A stretch of 64,000 nucleotides of DNA from Siphonodentalium dalli. Its lineage: Eukaryota; Mollusca; Scaphopoda; Gadilida; Siphonodentaliidae. The stretch's first letter is position 1. Every line of letters begins with the position of its first letter. Positions 11,493-23,975 of this stretch are shown one piece after another. The position numbers were made by a program, and so were the translations under genes. Below the pieces are notes generated by a model. It did no database searches and had not been told where the DNA came from. It worked only from the letters and a program-made list of their open reading frames with translations. The DNA is taken from the NCBI GenBank assembly GCA_032622095.1, contig CP136062.1, positions 57,736,420 to 57,800,419 of the forward strand. Direction: 5' to 3'.

Positions 11493-12449
11493 TAGAGCTG
11501 AAACGGTTGACCCATTCTTCTAACCGGTTAACCATCGGGGTTAGCCGGATTTCAACCGGTTAACCGCTAATTTATGCCGGCATTTGCTATGCTCCAGGGA
11601 CAAACCTAGGTGAGAAATAGTAGCTGAAATAAAGACCTTATTCACGGCATTTAACGATATTCAAAAACACGCATTCACTGTTCTTTTGCTGGCTCTCGTA
11701 ATGGGGAATGAGCAAGTGAAATTTGCGAATGGCAGGGGATCGCTTATTTGCAATTGCCGGTGATCAGCATGCTTGGCATCTGTAAAACGAGTAACAATAG
11801 TATGGGTAATTGGGTATTGGTAAAACGAGTAACACAACTATACATTAAAGATCTGTAATATATCATTACCATCATTGGTATATCCTCCAATGAATTATAA
11901 ATAAAGACTAAAACGTAATACCTCATAGCTATATAATATTATAGCACACTTCCGATTTACACGATTCCATTTAATAACAATCGATAGCCGTCATCCCTTC
12001 TCAAATTTCAACATGAAATAATACCGAGTCTGATGGGGTGTCAATCAGATGACAGTTTCACTGATTCAGTGACATCATTGCTTTGAACTATCCCACCTTG
12101 ATACACAGTGACTGCACACGTGCTCTCGTCGGAAGATCATAGATAACTTCAAAGGGCCGGAATTGATTGAAGGTCGCCGACACTTCCAGACAGTTCGAGA
12201 ATTGCTACTCAGTATCTGATACTACCACGTGTACCAATTAATGCTTGCATTGCACTCTACTATAGGTGACACAGGGTTTAGTATTAGTTTTGCATCGTTT
12301 AACTTAATATTATGAGTATACCAGGGCATGATTCACGTTCACATTCAACTGACAGAGCGGGATGCGGTTTTGTCCGGTTCATTTTTTTCTAACCGGTTAT
12401 GTCGTTAACCGGATGCTAACCGGTTATCCGTCTATCCGTTTCAGCTCTA
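11493..12449. mobile_element. Non-autonomous hAT element, 957 bp
   Basis: Inverted termini TAGAGCTGAAACGG and CCGTTTCAGCTCTA, flanked by a perfect 8-bp direct repeat CCAAATAC (11485-11492 and 12450-12457). The 8-bp duplication is diagnostic for hAT. Several AACCGGTTA motifs lie within 100 bp of each end, as expected for transposase-binding subterminal repeats. No transposase is seen. Confidence 0.92.
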
Positions 12450-12562
12450 CCAAATACAGCATTTAAAATAAAAGTCTGTGTAAAAGACTTAAATCTGTTT
12501 ATTATTAAAGGTACTCAATCCTGATTAACACTCCTAAATTACTATTTCTTTGGCTTTGGCTT

Positions 12563-12890
12563 CTTTTAACTCTGTGTGGCTTTCGCAAAGAGATCTCGTG
12601 CAATCTACCTTGCAGCTCTTTTAACTCTGTGTGGATTTACTAAAGAGATCTCGTGCAATCTACCTTGCAGCTCTTTTAACTCTGTGTGGCTTTTGCAAAG
12701 AGATCTCGTGCAATCTACCTTGCAGCTCTTTTAACTCTGTGTGGATTTACTAAAGAGATCCCATACATGCTTGTACTCTCTGGAGTCTTCCCAGATGGAT
12801 TTAATATAAACTGTAACCTTGTGGGTCTTTTACTCTGTGTGGCATTTCCAAAGTAATCTCATGCAAACTGCCATGTGGGTCTTTTACACA
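12563..12890. repeat. 55-bp minisatellite
   Basis: CTTTTAACTCTGTGTGG recurs at exactly 55-bp steps (12563, 12618, 12673, 12728), then a diverged copy at about 12827. Copies 1 and 3 share GGCTTT..CAAAGAG, copies 2 and 4 share GGATTTACTAAAGAG, so the working unit is a 110-bp dimer. Confidence 0.88.
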
Positions 12891-14417
12891 TTCTAATTTC
12901 AATGGTTTATTTTGTTGATTAAAAAGAATACCAAAATATACATTGAACAGAGTATTACATAATTGGATAGATTTAAACCCATGTAGTGCTCTAATTTCAG
13001 TATTCCAAATTGTTCAATATGCAGACAATATGCCCTCTTGAGGGATGTAATGTTCAAACATTACTATTGAAAACTAACTCATTTATATGGTGCAGCATTT
13101 GATTGACAAATTATGGACAGCTATCACCATACCAAAAAAACCCACATACCAAATACCAAACCAAAAACCCACACAACATAAATACACAATTATCATTTTG
13201 AGAGAGGTGCGTTGTGGCATATTTCTTATAGTCCTTCAGCCAATAGCTGAAAAATGGACATGTCGGTACCAAACTGGTGGGCAAATTCTAACTGCACTTT
13301 TTAAGTAGTTTAATATCTCAGCTATCCAGCTAGGCATGATAGCAATGTCAACTCGGTAGTTTCTAACGAAAATCGCCTTTAAAGTAACATACCATTCACG
13401 AAAATGGATTTTATTCTCGCCAGTGGGGATTTCATTGTGTCTGCGGAAAAAGCCGACACTAATATCGTATCTTATGTGTCCAAGTTATGATAAATATTGC
13501 CAGATTTAATACGGAATCATTTTATTGTCGGAATATAAGCACTTCAGCATGGGTGACACATCGTAATTCGGATTATACAAATGCATTTCATCAGCTATAA
13601 AACGCAGGTGAATCATATACAAACACGTTTCACTGTCAAATGGTTTGACAAAGTATACTATATCTGCTTTTCGATATTCTGATTGGATCAGAATGAGAAA
13701 GTAACAGCATTTATCGCAGTCATTGGCTCAAAGTTGAAACACGCGCTTTACGTTCTTTTTGGAATATAGAGTTATCGGTCTTGGCAATATATATAGCTGA
13801 AAAATACTGCTGTCATTTTTAACTGGGGAGCAAATTCTTAACTCTCAATGTAATTTTGTGTAAATCAACAGTCCTGCTATCCGGGAATGTAGAATATCAA
13901 TGTCAAATCGTAGTTTATTATCTAAAATCGGCATTAGTTAAGCAAATATGGGTATGAAGACAAAATTTCTTATATCATGATTGGGAGAGTATTGCTTTAC
14001 CATTTCGCGAATGTTCTCAGAACGTATGGCAAATTTCGGAAGAATGTACTAATCGCCCTCGTGAAAACACATGGATATACTTTGACCGATCGTTGCATTG
14101 ATTAGATCATATATTATGTCGCACTCACACACTTTGCTTCTGTGTGAATCTATCTGTATTAGCATCATGATGTCTTACCCTCGACTATATAAACGGCCCA
14201 AAGTTCCTACCATATGTTATGGTGGCCATAGACTAGAACACTTGTGGATTGATAGCACCAGGTTGACTAGAATAACAAGACAGTCAATGACTGTGGGGTC
14301 GCTCACCAGACTGCAAAGACTGATAAGACTGGGACTCTGGAGACCATAACAGTCAGAATTTTCATAATCACTTTAAAAGAAGTAGATATCTAAAGAGTTA
14401 AATCTAAAAAAAAAATT

Positions 14418-14940
14418 TGTAGTTATGTCCCTGGCCCCGCCCACATTTGACCCAGTGACCTGATTTGAACAAATCTGAACCCCAGTCACCCAAGGATCCT
14501 TCATACCAAATATGAACCCATATAGCCTGATGGTATTTGAGAAGAAGTCATTTTAAGAATATTATGGAGTGAAAGAGTTATGGCCCTGGCTTCGCAACTA
14601 TTTCACCAAGTGAACTCATTTGAACAAATCTGAATGTGAGTCACCTAGGGAACATCCACACCAAATATGAAACCATTCGGTCTTATCGTTCTGAAGAAGA
14701 TGTTTAAAAGAATTACTATGGTGGGAAAGAGTTATGGCCCTGGCTTCGCAACTATTTGACCCAGTGACCGCATTTGAACAAATCTGAATGAGAATCACCT
14801 AGGGAACATCCACACCAAATAGGAACCCATTTGGTCTTATGGTTCCAGAGGAGAAGATGTTCAAAGAATTGTTGTCGGACAGATGGACGGACAGACGATG
14901 GACGGACGGGGAGTGATGACTATAGCTCCACCAGAGCTAA
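14418..14940. repeat. Dispersed repeat with GGAC tail
   Basis: Three staggered copies of a TTTGACCCAGTGACC/CATTTGAACAAATCTGAA unit with GAGTTATGGCCCTGGC, ending in GGACGGACGG-like repeats and ATAGCTCCACC. No coding content. Confidence 0.75.
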
Positions 14941-14969
14941 AAACCACAGGTAGGGTGGCTGGATGATAA

Positions 14970-15280
14970 TTAAATCTCTTATCTCCGCCACTATTTGAAC
15001 AAACGTGAATCCCCATCTATGAGATCCATTCATTTGTTAATTTCAGACGGTAGATTTTAAAAGTTGAACTGAACTGATTTTCCTAAAATGACCCCAAATC
15101 TGAACAAATCTAAACCCCAGTCACCGAAGGACCTTCCATACCAAACATAAGCTAAATAGTCCAGATGGTTCTTGCGAAGAAATTGTTTTAAGAATTACTA
15201 TGGAAGGAAAGAGTTATGGCTCTGACTATATAAACCCATTTGGTCTTTAATATGTATTGGAGAAGAAAACAATTGATGGA
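14970..15280. repeat. Diverged copy of the GGAC-tailed repeat
   Basis: Shares GAACAAATCTAAACCCCAGT and AAAGAGTTATGGC with neighbours; the tail is short and degenerate. Confidence 0.6.
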
Positions 15281-15448
15281 CGGATAGAGACATAATGACA
15301 GATGGATGGATGGGAGAACAGTCTGACATAGAGACTGACAAATTCAATCCAATATACCCCCCAAGTTTTCTTTGCAAAATCAGGGTATAATGAGTTCAAC
15401 TGGATACTGGTGGTTAAGAAAATAATATTCGAACAGCCAAGTCTGAAC

Positions 15449-15870
15449 ATAGTGTCTGACATTTGCAGAATGAGGTCCCCAAAGGGTGAATTTAATGACG
15501 CAATCCTGCAATGCAAGCTAGCATCACCAAATTCACCCTCTGGGGACCTCATTCTGTTTAGGCCTCAACTGCTATGGGAGACATAGCATCAGATTGAAGT
15601 TCTCCAGTTAAAGTTGGTTATGTGCACCCATTGGGCACCTCAATTATGCATTTTATATTCACAAATTAGGGGATATAGAAACTAAACAAAAGGGAAAAAG
15701 TAAGTAAAAATGTAAATTTAAGTGCCTATATACTTCCCAGAAGATGAGGCCAAAGCAGAATGAGGACCCTGGCTAGTGTATTTGGTGATGCTGCTAGCCT
15801 GCTGTGCAGGGTAGAATAACTAAATTCACCCTCTGGGGACCTCATTCTGCAAATGCCAGACACACTAAAT
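15449..15870. repeat. C-family composite: hairpin, core, hairpin
   Basis: A palindrome at 15455-15560, a roughly 190-bp core (GGCCTCAACTGCTATGGGAG to CTTCCCAGAAGATGAGGCC), and a second palindrome at 15765-15865. The outer edges are AGTGTCTGACATTTGCAGAA and its complement. This is the clearest whole copy. Confidence 0.8.
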
Positions 15871-16185
15871 TCAAGTTAGAGAACAATAATTTGTTTTGAT
15901 TTTATTTTAATAACACACACTGGCATGAGTGCTAGCTAAGCATTAGTTCACACCTGTCAGCCTGATAAACATCTCAATTGATGACTGTGTATTTATATTA
16001 ACTCTCTCTCTGTAGCTAATACAATTGACTTAATCTGCTGGTGGGAGAGATCCTGTGAGTTGGGAGATGAGATGGGGTGGAATTCTGTTGGTTGGGGGCA
16101 GGGTGGGGGTTTGGGTCATGTGGGGGGAGGGTGATAATTTTTTTTGTATGTTAAATTGATCAAGGAGTTCAATCTGAATTTTTTA

Positions 16186-16600
16186 TTATTTTTTTTTGGA
16201 ATTATATCCCTGGCTCCACCCCTATTTGACCCAGTGATCCCATTTGAACAAATCTGAACCCGTCATTCAATGACCCTCCATACCAAATATAAACTAAATC
16301 GGCATAATGGTTCTAGACAAGAAGTCGTTATAAGAATTACCAAGGAGGAATATAGTTATGGCCCTGGTTTCGCAACTATTTGACACAGTGACCTGATTTG
16401 AACAAATCTGAATGACAGTCACCTAGGGAACATCCACACCAAATATGAACCAATTCGGCATTACGGTTTCAGAGGAGAAGATGTTCAGAGGAGAAGATGT
16501 TCAAAGAATTGTTCATGGACGGATGGACGGACGGACGGACGGACGGACGACGAGTGATGGCTATAGCTCCACCGGAGACTTCGTCTCAGGTGAGCTAAAA
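16186..16600. repeat. Dispersed repeat with GGAC tail
   Basis: Same unit as 14418-14940, with a perfect GGAC run near 16517-16550 and the end ATAGCTCCACCGGAGACTTC, then a TCAGGTGAGCTAAAA tail. Confidence 0.78.
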
Positions 16601-16624
16601 ATCAATGATCAAAATGCAAAAATG

Positions 16625-17192
16625 TAATTTTTTTGTTTTTAGAGTTATGTCCCTGGCTCTGCCCCTATTTGACCCAGTGACCCAATTTGAACAAATCTGA
16701 TTCCCAGTCACCCAAGGTCCCTCAGTACCAAATATAAGCTCAATCGGCCCACTGTTTCTTGATAAGATGTCATTCTAAGAATTACTATGGAGGAACAGAG
16801 TTATGGCCCTGGTTTCTCAACTAATCAACCTGGTGACCTCATTTGAACACATCTGTACCCCAGTCATTCAAGAACCCTTCATACCAAATATAAGCTAAAT
16901 CGGACCAATGATTCTAGACAAGTCATTTTAAGAAGTACTATGGAGGGAAAGAGTTATGGCCCTGGCTTCGAAACTATTTGACCCAGTGACCTCATTTGAA
17001 CAAATCTGAATGGGAGTCACCTAGGGAACATCCACACCAAATATGAACCCATTCTGTCCAATGGAATCAGAGGAGAAGATGTTCAAAGAATTGTTGACGG
17101 ACGGATGGACGGACGGACGGATGGACGGACGACGGACGAGGAGTGATGACTATAGCTCCACCGGAGACTTCGTCTCAGGTGAGCTAAAAAGC
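16625..17192. repeat. Dispersed repeat with GGAC tail, second copy in tandem
   Basis: Repeats 16186-16600 head to tail with the same GGAC run (17095-17140) and the same GTGAGCTAAAA end. Confidence 0.78.
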
Positions 17193-18008
17193 ACAAGTCT
17201 ACTTGTTTCCGTCCCAAATTAACTAAGTTTATGCCAGTCTTTGTAGAAATACATGTACACCCGGAGTCTCAGATTCATAAGGATAATTTATATGTGGGCA
17301 TGTAGTTTCTGCATGAATCCATATTCAAATGAAAGATCTGCATGTGAGATTGCACGATTCATAATTATGTGTAGGCCTATATCATGATGGGCCGGGGCTG
17401 CTCATAAATATCCTATTCAGCAATTTCAGCTATATGTATATATTGTGGGCCATTCGTACACGCATATCGTTCTATACTGTGTGATGATCTGCCCAACATC
17501 AGTACTGGAGACTGGGACACACTAATGTATATCCCTATATAACACCGATACATATCCTTATATTTCGGCGCCGTGCCGATCGCGATATACATATATAGCT
17601 AATATAGTCTTGTAGGACGACTATCGGCCTTGATGGCGAATATCACAAATCAGTGCTAGTCAGTTAATGAAATATTTCGATTAGAATACATGTAGTATAT
17701 ATATACTGCACACTCTTACATGCAGTACTGTCTCTGTTTTGGTGCCGGTGTTTGTAATCGAAATGTCACAAAAGCTCCATATATTAGCTTATATATAGGG
17801 CCTATATATATTCCTGTGGGTTGAGATCTGCAAACAGTATTAGCAATCTCTCAACTGATTGTCTGCAGAATAGCCGAAATAACATTCATTATGTTTCAGC
17901 TATACATACAGTCCTATCGGAACTGCCATCGTTTCTTTGATCAGAGTGTAAGCGCGGACACAAATAGCGCAAAATCACAGGCCCCTGCGCACAAGCACTG
18001 ATAATCAC

Positions 18009-19342
18009 TAGTGCTGGGACGGTTGTCCGGATAACCGGTTACGGTTCGGTTACGTTTGTCAACCGGTTGGAGGAGGCCACAACCGGATAACCGTAATATT
18101 GATAACGATCGTACTATCATCTAGTACTCCGTGTAAATGCTGCCGAAATCATTTACGGAAGTTTAAGTAACGAGAGTAAGTAATAAGAAGCCGCTTAGAA
18201 GCGATTTGGACAGTTGATCATGATTGTGTATTCATATATCTCACAACACATGCCTGTTTGATCACAGGCAGCTTTTCTAGACATGAAACCAACAACTACA
18301 CTCTGTGTCAGTCTGTGAATCACTTGCTACACATTCAATGCCAATTTCCTTTGGCGGCATTACATGACGTTCCGGCTGCACGCGCACCGCGGCATACATC
18401 AAAGCAATCAATTCTAGACGTTTACTACGTCATCAATAGTATGTCTGTATTCTTGAAACTGCCCCCTGGCATTACCATTAGTTCTTCTCAAAGCGATGAC
18501 AGAAGACCTACAAAAACGGAAACCGAACGTTTGGGGACATATAGTCCTAATTGAAGATGACGAGAAAAAAAAGAAGAAGAAATGGGCGGTATATATGCAA
18601 GGCCTGCCGAACGCGATTCGTTTATTCTGGATCAACATCCAATATGAAGTCGCACATCCAGAAAAAACACATAAGCCTACTGGGAGTGGGAACTCAAAGT
18701 ATATCTAGTGATGTGTTCGATAACTTTATTTCCTAAACACTGGCTGGGGCTTGCGTAATTAATCACGACGATTTAATTTTGTTTGGATTTGTTTATTAAA
18801 TAATTGAAGTAACATCATGTAGCCACTGTTATTAATACATACCTGCCTAGATACTCAAACACTAGTAAACATTACTAAACAGTATACCTACCTTCAGTAC
18901 CTTGTTTGGGCTAATCGTGCCCGGGATATAATACACGAGGGAGGGGATATAATACACGAGGGAGGAACTATATTTCGTCGCTGAAGGTTTTGCAAGCAAG
19001 CATTATTTATGCGGTGCGGAACTCCCGTAAACATCGATATACTAGCGCACCATTGATATATATTATATTTTAGTTTGTTTGGGCTCAAAACTGAATTAAT
19101 TTATACACATTTACCGCTATTTGATCGCCGCAGTGGGAACGCATTGTACGACCAAGACATCGTTTGTGATCGCATGTATTTCAATGTTTCCGGGACGCGT
19201 AATGAACACTTGTTTTGCCGATATCGTGAACAGTGTATTCAATCTCATACTTAGGGTAATGCTGGTCGCGGTTAACCGGTTATGGTTAGGTTAATGCCGG
19301 TGGTTAACCGGTTAGGAAAAAACCCCAACCGTCCCAGCACTA
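18009..19342. mobile_element. hAT element with BED-finger remnant, 1334 bp
   Basis: 16-bp inverted termini TAGTGCTGGGACGGTT and AACCGTCCCAGCACTA, with a perfect 8-bp target duplication ATAATCAC (18001-18008 and 19343-19350). Subterminal CCGGTTA motifs are clustered at both ends. Only the start of a transposase (BED zinc finger) remains. Confidence 0.94.
18490..18736 (+). pseudogene. hAT transposase N-terminus, BED zinc finger, frameshifted
   Basis: Two overlapping frames together give a BED-type zinc finger: KRKPNVWGHIVLIEDD in one frame, then after a shift at the A-rich stretch near 18565, CKACRTRFVYSGSTSNMKSH with the second His in IQKKH. The CxxC and HxxxxH spacing and the STSNMKSH phrase are typical of BED fingers in hAT transposases, which bind the element ends. 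The catalytic DDE part is absent, so this is a deletion derivative inside the hAT element at 18009-19342. Confidence 0.8.
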
Positions 19343-19506
19343 ATAATCACCTACTACGTTGAACGCGAAGACGTTCGACGGGCTTCCGTAGTTTTGACGT
19401 CTCCACATCGCGTGCTCTTATTGTAACGTCAAATGAATCCTCTATCCTTTATGTCCTAAAAATTGTAAGAAAAATTTATAAAAAAAATGATAAAAAATTG
19501 TTAGGA

Positions 19507-19572
19507 CAATGTATTCTCTTATATATGCGAGTCGACCATAGGTGCTATATAAGAGAATGCATTGGCACAGGG
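19507..19572. repeat. A-family palindrome next to exon 7
   Basis: Arms TATTCTCTTATATATGCGAG and TATATAAGAGAATGCATTGG around GTCGACCATAGG; one base group is lost from the right arm. It ends about 32 bp past the exon 7 donor. Confidence 0.8.
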
Positions 19573-19604
19573 TAAAAAATCGGTAATATGTCTTTAATGC
19601 TTAC

Positions 19605-19937
19605 ATTGTAGAATGATGTGACATCAGCCTGGATGTCATCAACCATGCCCTGGATTCTTTGTATGATGCGTTTAAGGCGTCCAATAAACGGCAAGCCACG
19701 AAGTTGTACGGCGTCGGTCTGATTGTCAATGAAATCTTCAATTATTTTCTTCAGCATCACAGGGAACTGTTTGATAATATCCATGAAATCATTGACAAAG
19801 CCAACAAAACCTTTATTTTTTAACAACTTGACCAAATTTTGTATCCTGTCGACTGATGTTTTCACTGGTGTTACAACAGCAGCAATAATTTTGTCAAAAA
19901 TATTTGCCAAGTCCTTCACTGAGTCAACTCCAAAATC
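19605..19937 (-). CDS. LLTP-like gene, exon 7, amphipathic helices
   Basis: The longest exon, 333 bp (111 codons), phase 0 at both ends. The acceptor is ATTTATTTTTCAG and the donor is TACAAT before GTAAGC. The peptide is almost all amphipathic helix rich in Ile, Val, Phe, Lys and Asp, for example DLANIFDKIIAAVVTPVKT, FVNDFMDIIKQFPVMLKKII and RLKRIIQRIQGMVDDIQADV. Such helices suit a lipid-surface-binding segment, but their order is not one recognised from vitellogenin or apoB. An A-family palindrome ends about 32 bp past the donor and a B-family hairpin begins 49 bp before the acceptor. Confidence 0.85.
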
Positions 19938-19986
19938 CTGAAAAATAAATTTAAAGAAAGAATTTTAATGGATCTTGTCATCAAAA

Positions 19987-20249
19987 TACAGTAATCGACC
20001 CCTTAACCACAGCTTAATTATGGGTAATTTTTCAGGATTTAGTCGGAAATATGGTTTGTTACTATTCATCGGAAAGCTCTAACTGAGCAACAAGCCATAT
20101 TTCCGACTAAATCCTGAAAAATTACCCATAATTCTGCTGTGGTTAAGGAGTCGATTATTTAGGGCATTACTGTAGTAAGAAAATCAGCAGTCAGAAATGG
20201 GCATAATTCTGCTGTGGTTAAGGGGTTGATTATTTAGGGCATTACTGTA
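19987..20249. mobile_element. B-family MITE plus an extra right-half copy
   Basis: A full hairpin (19987-20174) missing about 10 bp near its left end (the GCCCTAAATA part), followed by a second right arm (20195-20249) ending again in GGGCATTACTGTA. Confidence 0.82.
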
Positions 20250-20269
20250 ATTCTGACAAAAACAAGAGG

Positions 20270-20600
20270 TTGCACCACAGGTGCTGGAATACCCCCATGA
20301 TGACAAATTGAATATAGACAGGTCGGAAACCAGAACGGAAAATGAACACAACATCAATGAACCCTCTTGTGAAAGCCCTCCTGATGCCAAACCTGCATAG
20401 CAAATTTCAACGAAATCCAATAACACATGGTTGAGATATATATGAGAGGACTGATGGAAATCCAACATTTTCAAATAAACACAGAGGGATAACTCTTGAA
20501 TGGAAAATATGAACAACGTCAAAGAACCCGCTTTTGAAAGCCCTCCTGATGCCAAAGCTGCTTACACAATCTGATAACCCATTATTATTATTATTATTAT
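20270..20600. repeat. Dispersed repeat with ATT run
   Basis: A segment with AAAGCCCTCCTGATGCCAAA occurs twice (about 20374 and 20538), followed by an ATT run at 20581-20600. Parts recur near 22030-22160. Confidence 0.6.
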
Positions 20601-22906
20601 AGATACATTTAGAACGCATTATACAATAAATTAGTTTCAATGCGCTTACAATACAAACATGGCACACATCCTAAAATAATAATGCACGAATGAATAAAAA
20701 AAATTATATACAAAGAACCTAACTAGATAATACCAACTTAACCTAATAATCAACCGCAGTAAGGCAATAATAACAGCTAGACCATTTAAAATACTCGAAG
20801 ATATACAATTGAATCACAGCTAAAATTATATGGTGAAAGTAAAAGTTAATATATGGGTTAAACGGTCTAGACTCGCACACACATAACAGACTCTGGTAAA
20901 CAGCTATCGAAGAACACCTTTTTTTTGCAGATTGAAGCATATCTCGAACAAGTGAGTCTTAAGTTTTCACTTGAATTTGGGGAAAGTAGCACAATTCCGG
21001 ATGTCCATTGGAAGTCTATTCCAGTTGTTGATGGAAGTCTCTTGGAAGCACCTAATTCTGTAATTGATGTTAGGCTTCCTGGTCGCTTTGCGGATATCTT
21101 TCCCACTGGTACATGATCGTGTCACACCCCCACAGACCAGAGCTGTTAAGTTTCATGGATTGTCCGTGAGACTCCCGGATTGCCACGGTAATTCTACAAA
21201 TACGGATAACCCCCAATTTCTCCCGGATTCAGCAAAACCCCGCATTCAAAATCCCAAAGAAAGATGTTCAAGTTTTTTGTTTTTAAAATTCGTGCATTTG
21301 CGGGAGATTCTCCGAATGACAGGGATTTCCTTATTTCCGGTAACATAAATACCCACACATTGACATTCACAGAATGTACCGTCGGTAACTTTGTTGATGT
21401 TCCCTCTGATTGAAGTCTGATATTAATAAATTTTCACACTCTGGTGAAGTCACACTCATAAAGGGTGTTGTTATAGTATACAATCTGTATAATCACAAGT
21501 GTGCAGCTCTATTGGAAGGCCCCATTGACACATATTTCTTAGTAACGGATTAGTGGTATGCATTAAAACTGTAAGACGGGTCATTTTTACTTTCGGTTTC
21601 ACACATACATGTCCGGTTGTAACCTGTGTAACTCGAGTTCGTTTTTACTTATTTTAAACAAAGTTTCTGCTTCTTAAAATTTTATAATATATGGTGGAAT
21701 GTGTGCATTTCTTTTGGCGGTTAAACCATAAGACGAGTCCATTTTGTAGTTTATTCCGATTTTGTACTTTCGGTTTCACGCATATCCGGCTGTATCCGGT
21801 GGAATTCTGAGAACTTTTACTTCGTTTATACGAAGTGTCTGCTTCTTTCTCTTCAATAAATGGTGGTATCTCCCACTCACAGCAGCTCTATTACTATTTA
21901 CCAACAGGACATTCATTACCATTTTATTTAGGTTTATATATTTATAAAATAAACAAAATTAGAAACTCATAAAAACTATGTAATCTTCATCATAAAAATG
22001 ATTTTTGGAACATGAACATATTTGAGTGGTATGCAAAAATCTCCCGGATTGACATTTTCAAAACTAAACAGGTCTGGCGCAGAAGCAAGGATGAACGCAA
22101 ACCCCCACAGATGGATAGACGTATGTAATCCAGTATACCCCCCATCTTTTGAATGGGGGTATAATGATCGGACTGGGCAATCTACATACCAGATTTGATG
22201 GCAATTGGATAACTCTAAATAAGGCCAATATATAAACAAGTGCAATGCCAAGAGTGACATATGCCCCAAATGCTCAGTTTAGTGAGTGGGCAATACGAAA
22301 TATTTGTTTGGATGGAAAATTTATATTTTTTAAATCCAAGAATTGGTATCCTTTCTCTTTAAACTGGGCTATCAATACACCAAAGCACAACAAAATCTTA
22401 TGATCCATGCCAAGTTACAAGTTGATATTTTCATACAGGAACAAAATTAAGAAATTTCCCAAACCAAACAACGGCTGCAACTCTGGTAATAATGAATGGA
22501 CAAAACCCGAAGTATGCTGGGCTATCACCATACCAAACCACAACAGTATCTGATGTATCATGCCCGAATTACCAGGGCCGAATTACAAGGGCCGTAACTC
22601 TCAGTGGTAGAAATGAATGGACAAAACCTTTAGTAAGTCACTGCCTTTCCCCCAACCTGTGCTATCACCTAGTGATACAGTTTTACTGGACCGGCAATCA
22701 GCTTCGGCCGATATTTGAGTTATCTGTTTACAATTGGATTTGGCAAAAATATCCTGCCATTATTATGGCATTCCGATTATTTCCACTTTCATTGCAGCAA
22801 AGCAAGAAAACGGTAGATAAACGTCCAAATGAACTGTTGTTTTAGGTGTTGTACAGTAAGTAATGGTATGGTCAGTCTTTGACATTTAAATAATACTGCA
22901 TGGTGG

Positions 22907-23150
22907 TTAACCCTTTGAGTGCCAGGTCGATTTTTGTATCAACCCATATACCCTGTGCCAATGCATTCTCTTATATATGCGAGTCGACCATAGGTCGCCT
23001 CGCATATATAAGAGAATGCATTGGCCTAATAATTATTATTATTATATTTTTTTTTTTTACAATTTTAATAATTTATTCTTATATTCTTTAACAGACTTAT
23101 TTTGTAGGTTTAGGGCCGATGAGATCGGCCCCTGGCACTCAAAGGGTTAA
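22907..23150. mobile_element. piggyBac-like MITE with nested A palindrome
   Basis: TTAA at both edges; the inverted ends TTAACCCTTTGAGTGCCA and TGGCACTCAAAGGGTTAA are perfect over 18 bp. The centre is an A-family palindrome (22959-23027). The body is 236 bp. Confidence 0.9.
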
Positions 23151-23975
23151 TACAGTGGACAAACAGTAAAGCGAAATCATATGCATTGGGTAACTTTGAT
23201 ATCAATTAAATTGGGTACCGAAAATAGACTGCCGACTTCGCCGTATGCACAATTGGGAATAAATTGGGGACCACATGGTCGAATACCCCACACAGATTAT
23301 AGCCTGCTTCTGTGGCATTTTGAATTGTATAAATAACAAACTTTCGATTCAGTATTAAAGTAGATGACTGTCTCTCTAAAAGAAGCAAGCAGGCTGACTG
23401 ACTAAGTTTCAAGTTCTTGTCAAAGGCCGTCAGCTGTCCTTTGATGTAACTAAAATAGATTCCGGTCCGATAGTGTGTCAAAGTACAATGTGGTCACCAC
23501 AAATGCTCAGAGATATGTCCTTGAACGCTTGACACAATTATGACGAGCCTCATACAAAATCTTAAATTTATCGGTGGATAAATGTCTTCATTATCTGATC
23601 ATAAATGTTTATCATATTATCAGCTAATAATATTAATGAAATATTAATTTATCAATCGCTTACATTCGGTAAATTTGACTATACTGCAGCTGTATACTGT
23701 GCAGTTAAATCACCAATCAGTTTAATGAATGTATCGTCATCGACCGATTAGTAAATTTTAACAACTGTGAATCGGCCGATGGTGGTTTCACTATATCGGT
23801 TTATCACTAAATTTAGTGAACACATTTTCTGTTGCAGTTGACATCGCTAATGACGTTGTCAACATAATCGGTTTGTTTTGTCCAAGGATAAGACAAATAT
23901 TTTTATTGAAGTCTTTGAAATCTTCTGTATTTTCCTTTAAAAGTAGCATACCTTCATGATGCTCAGGTCGTATCC

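Larger units (their letters stand above)
11436..19604 (-). other. Intron 7
   Basis: An 8.2-kb intron with two hAT elements (11493-12449, 18009-19342), a 55-bp minisatellite (12563-12890), GGAC-tailed dispersed repeats (14418-14940, 16186-16600, 16625-17192), a C-family composite (15449-15870) and an A-family palindrome (19507-19572). 13200-14000 contains two diverged direct copies of a roughly 130-bp segment (near 13265-13390 and 13815-13940). 17200-18000 shows nothing recognisable. Confidence 0.6.
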
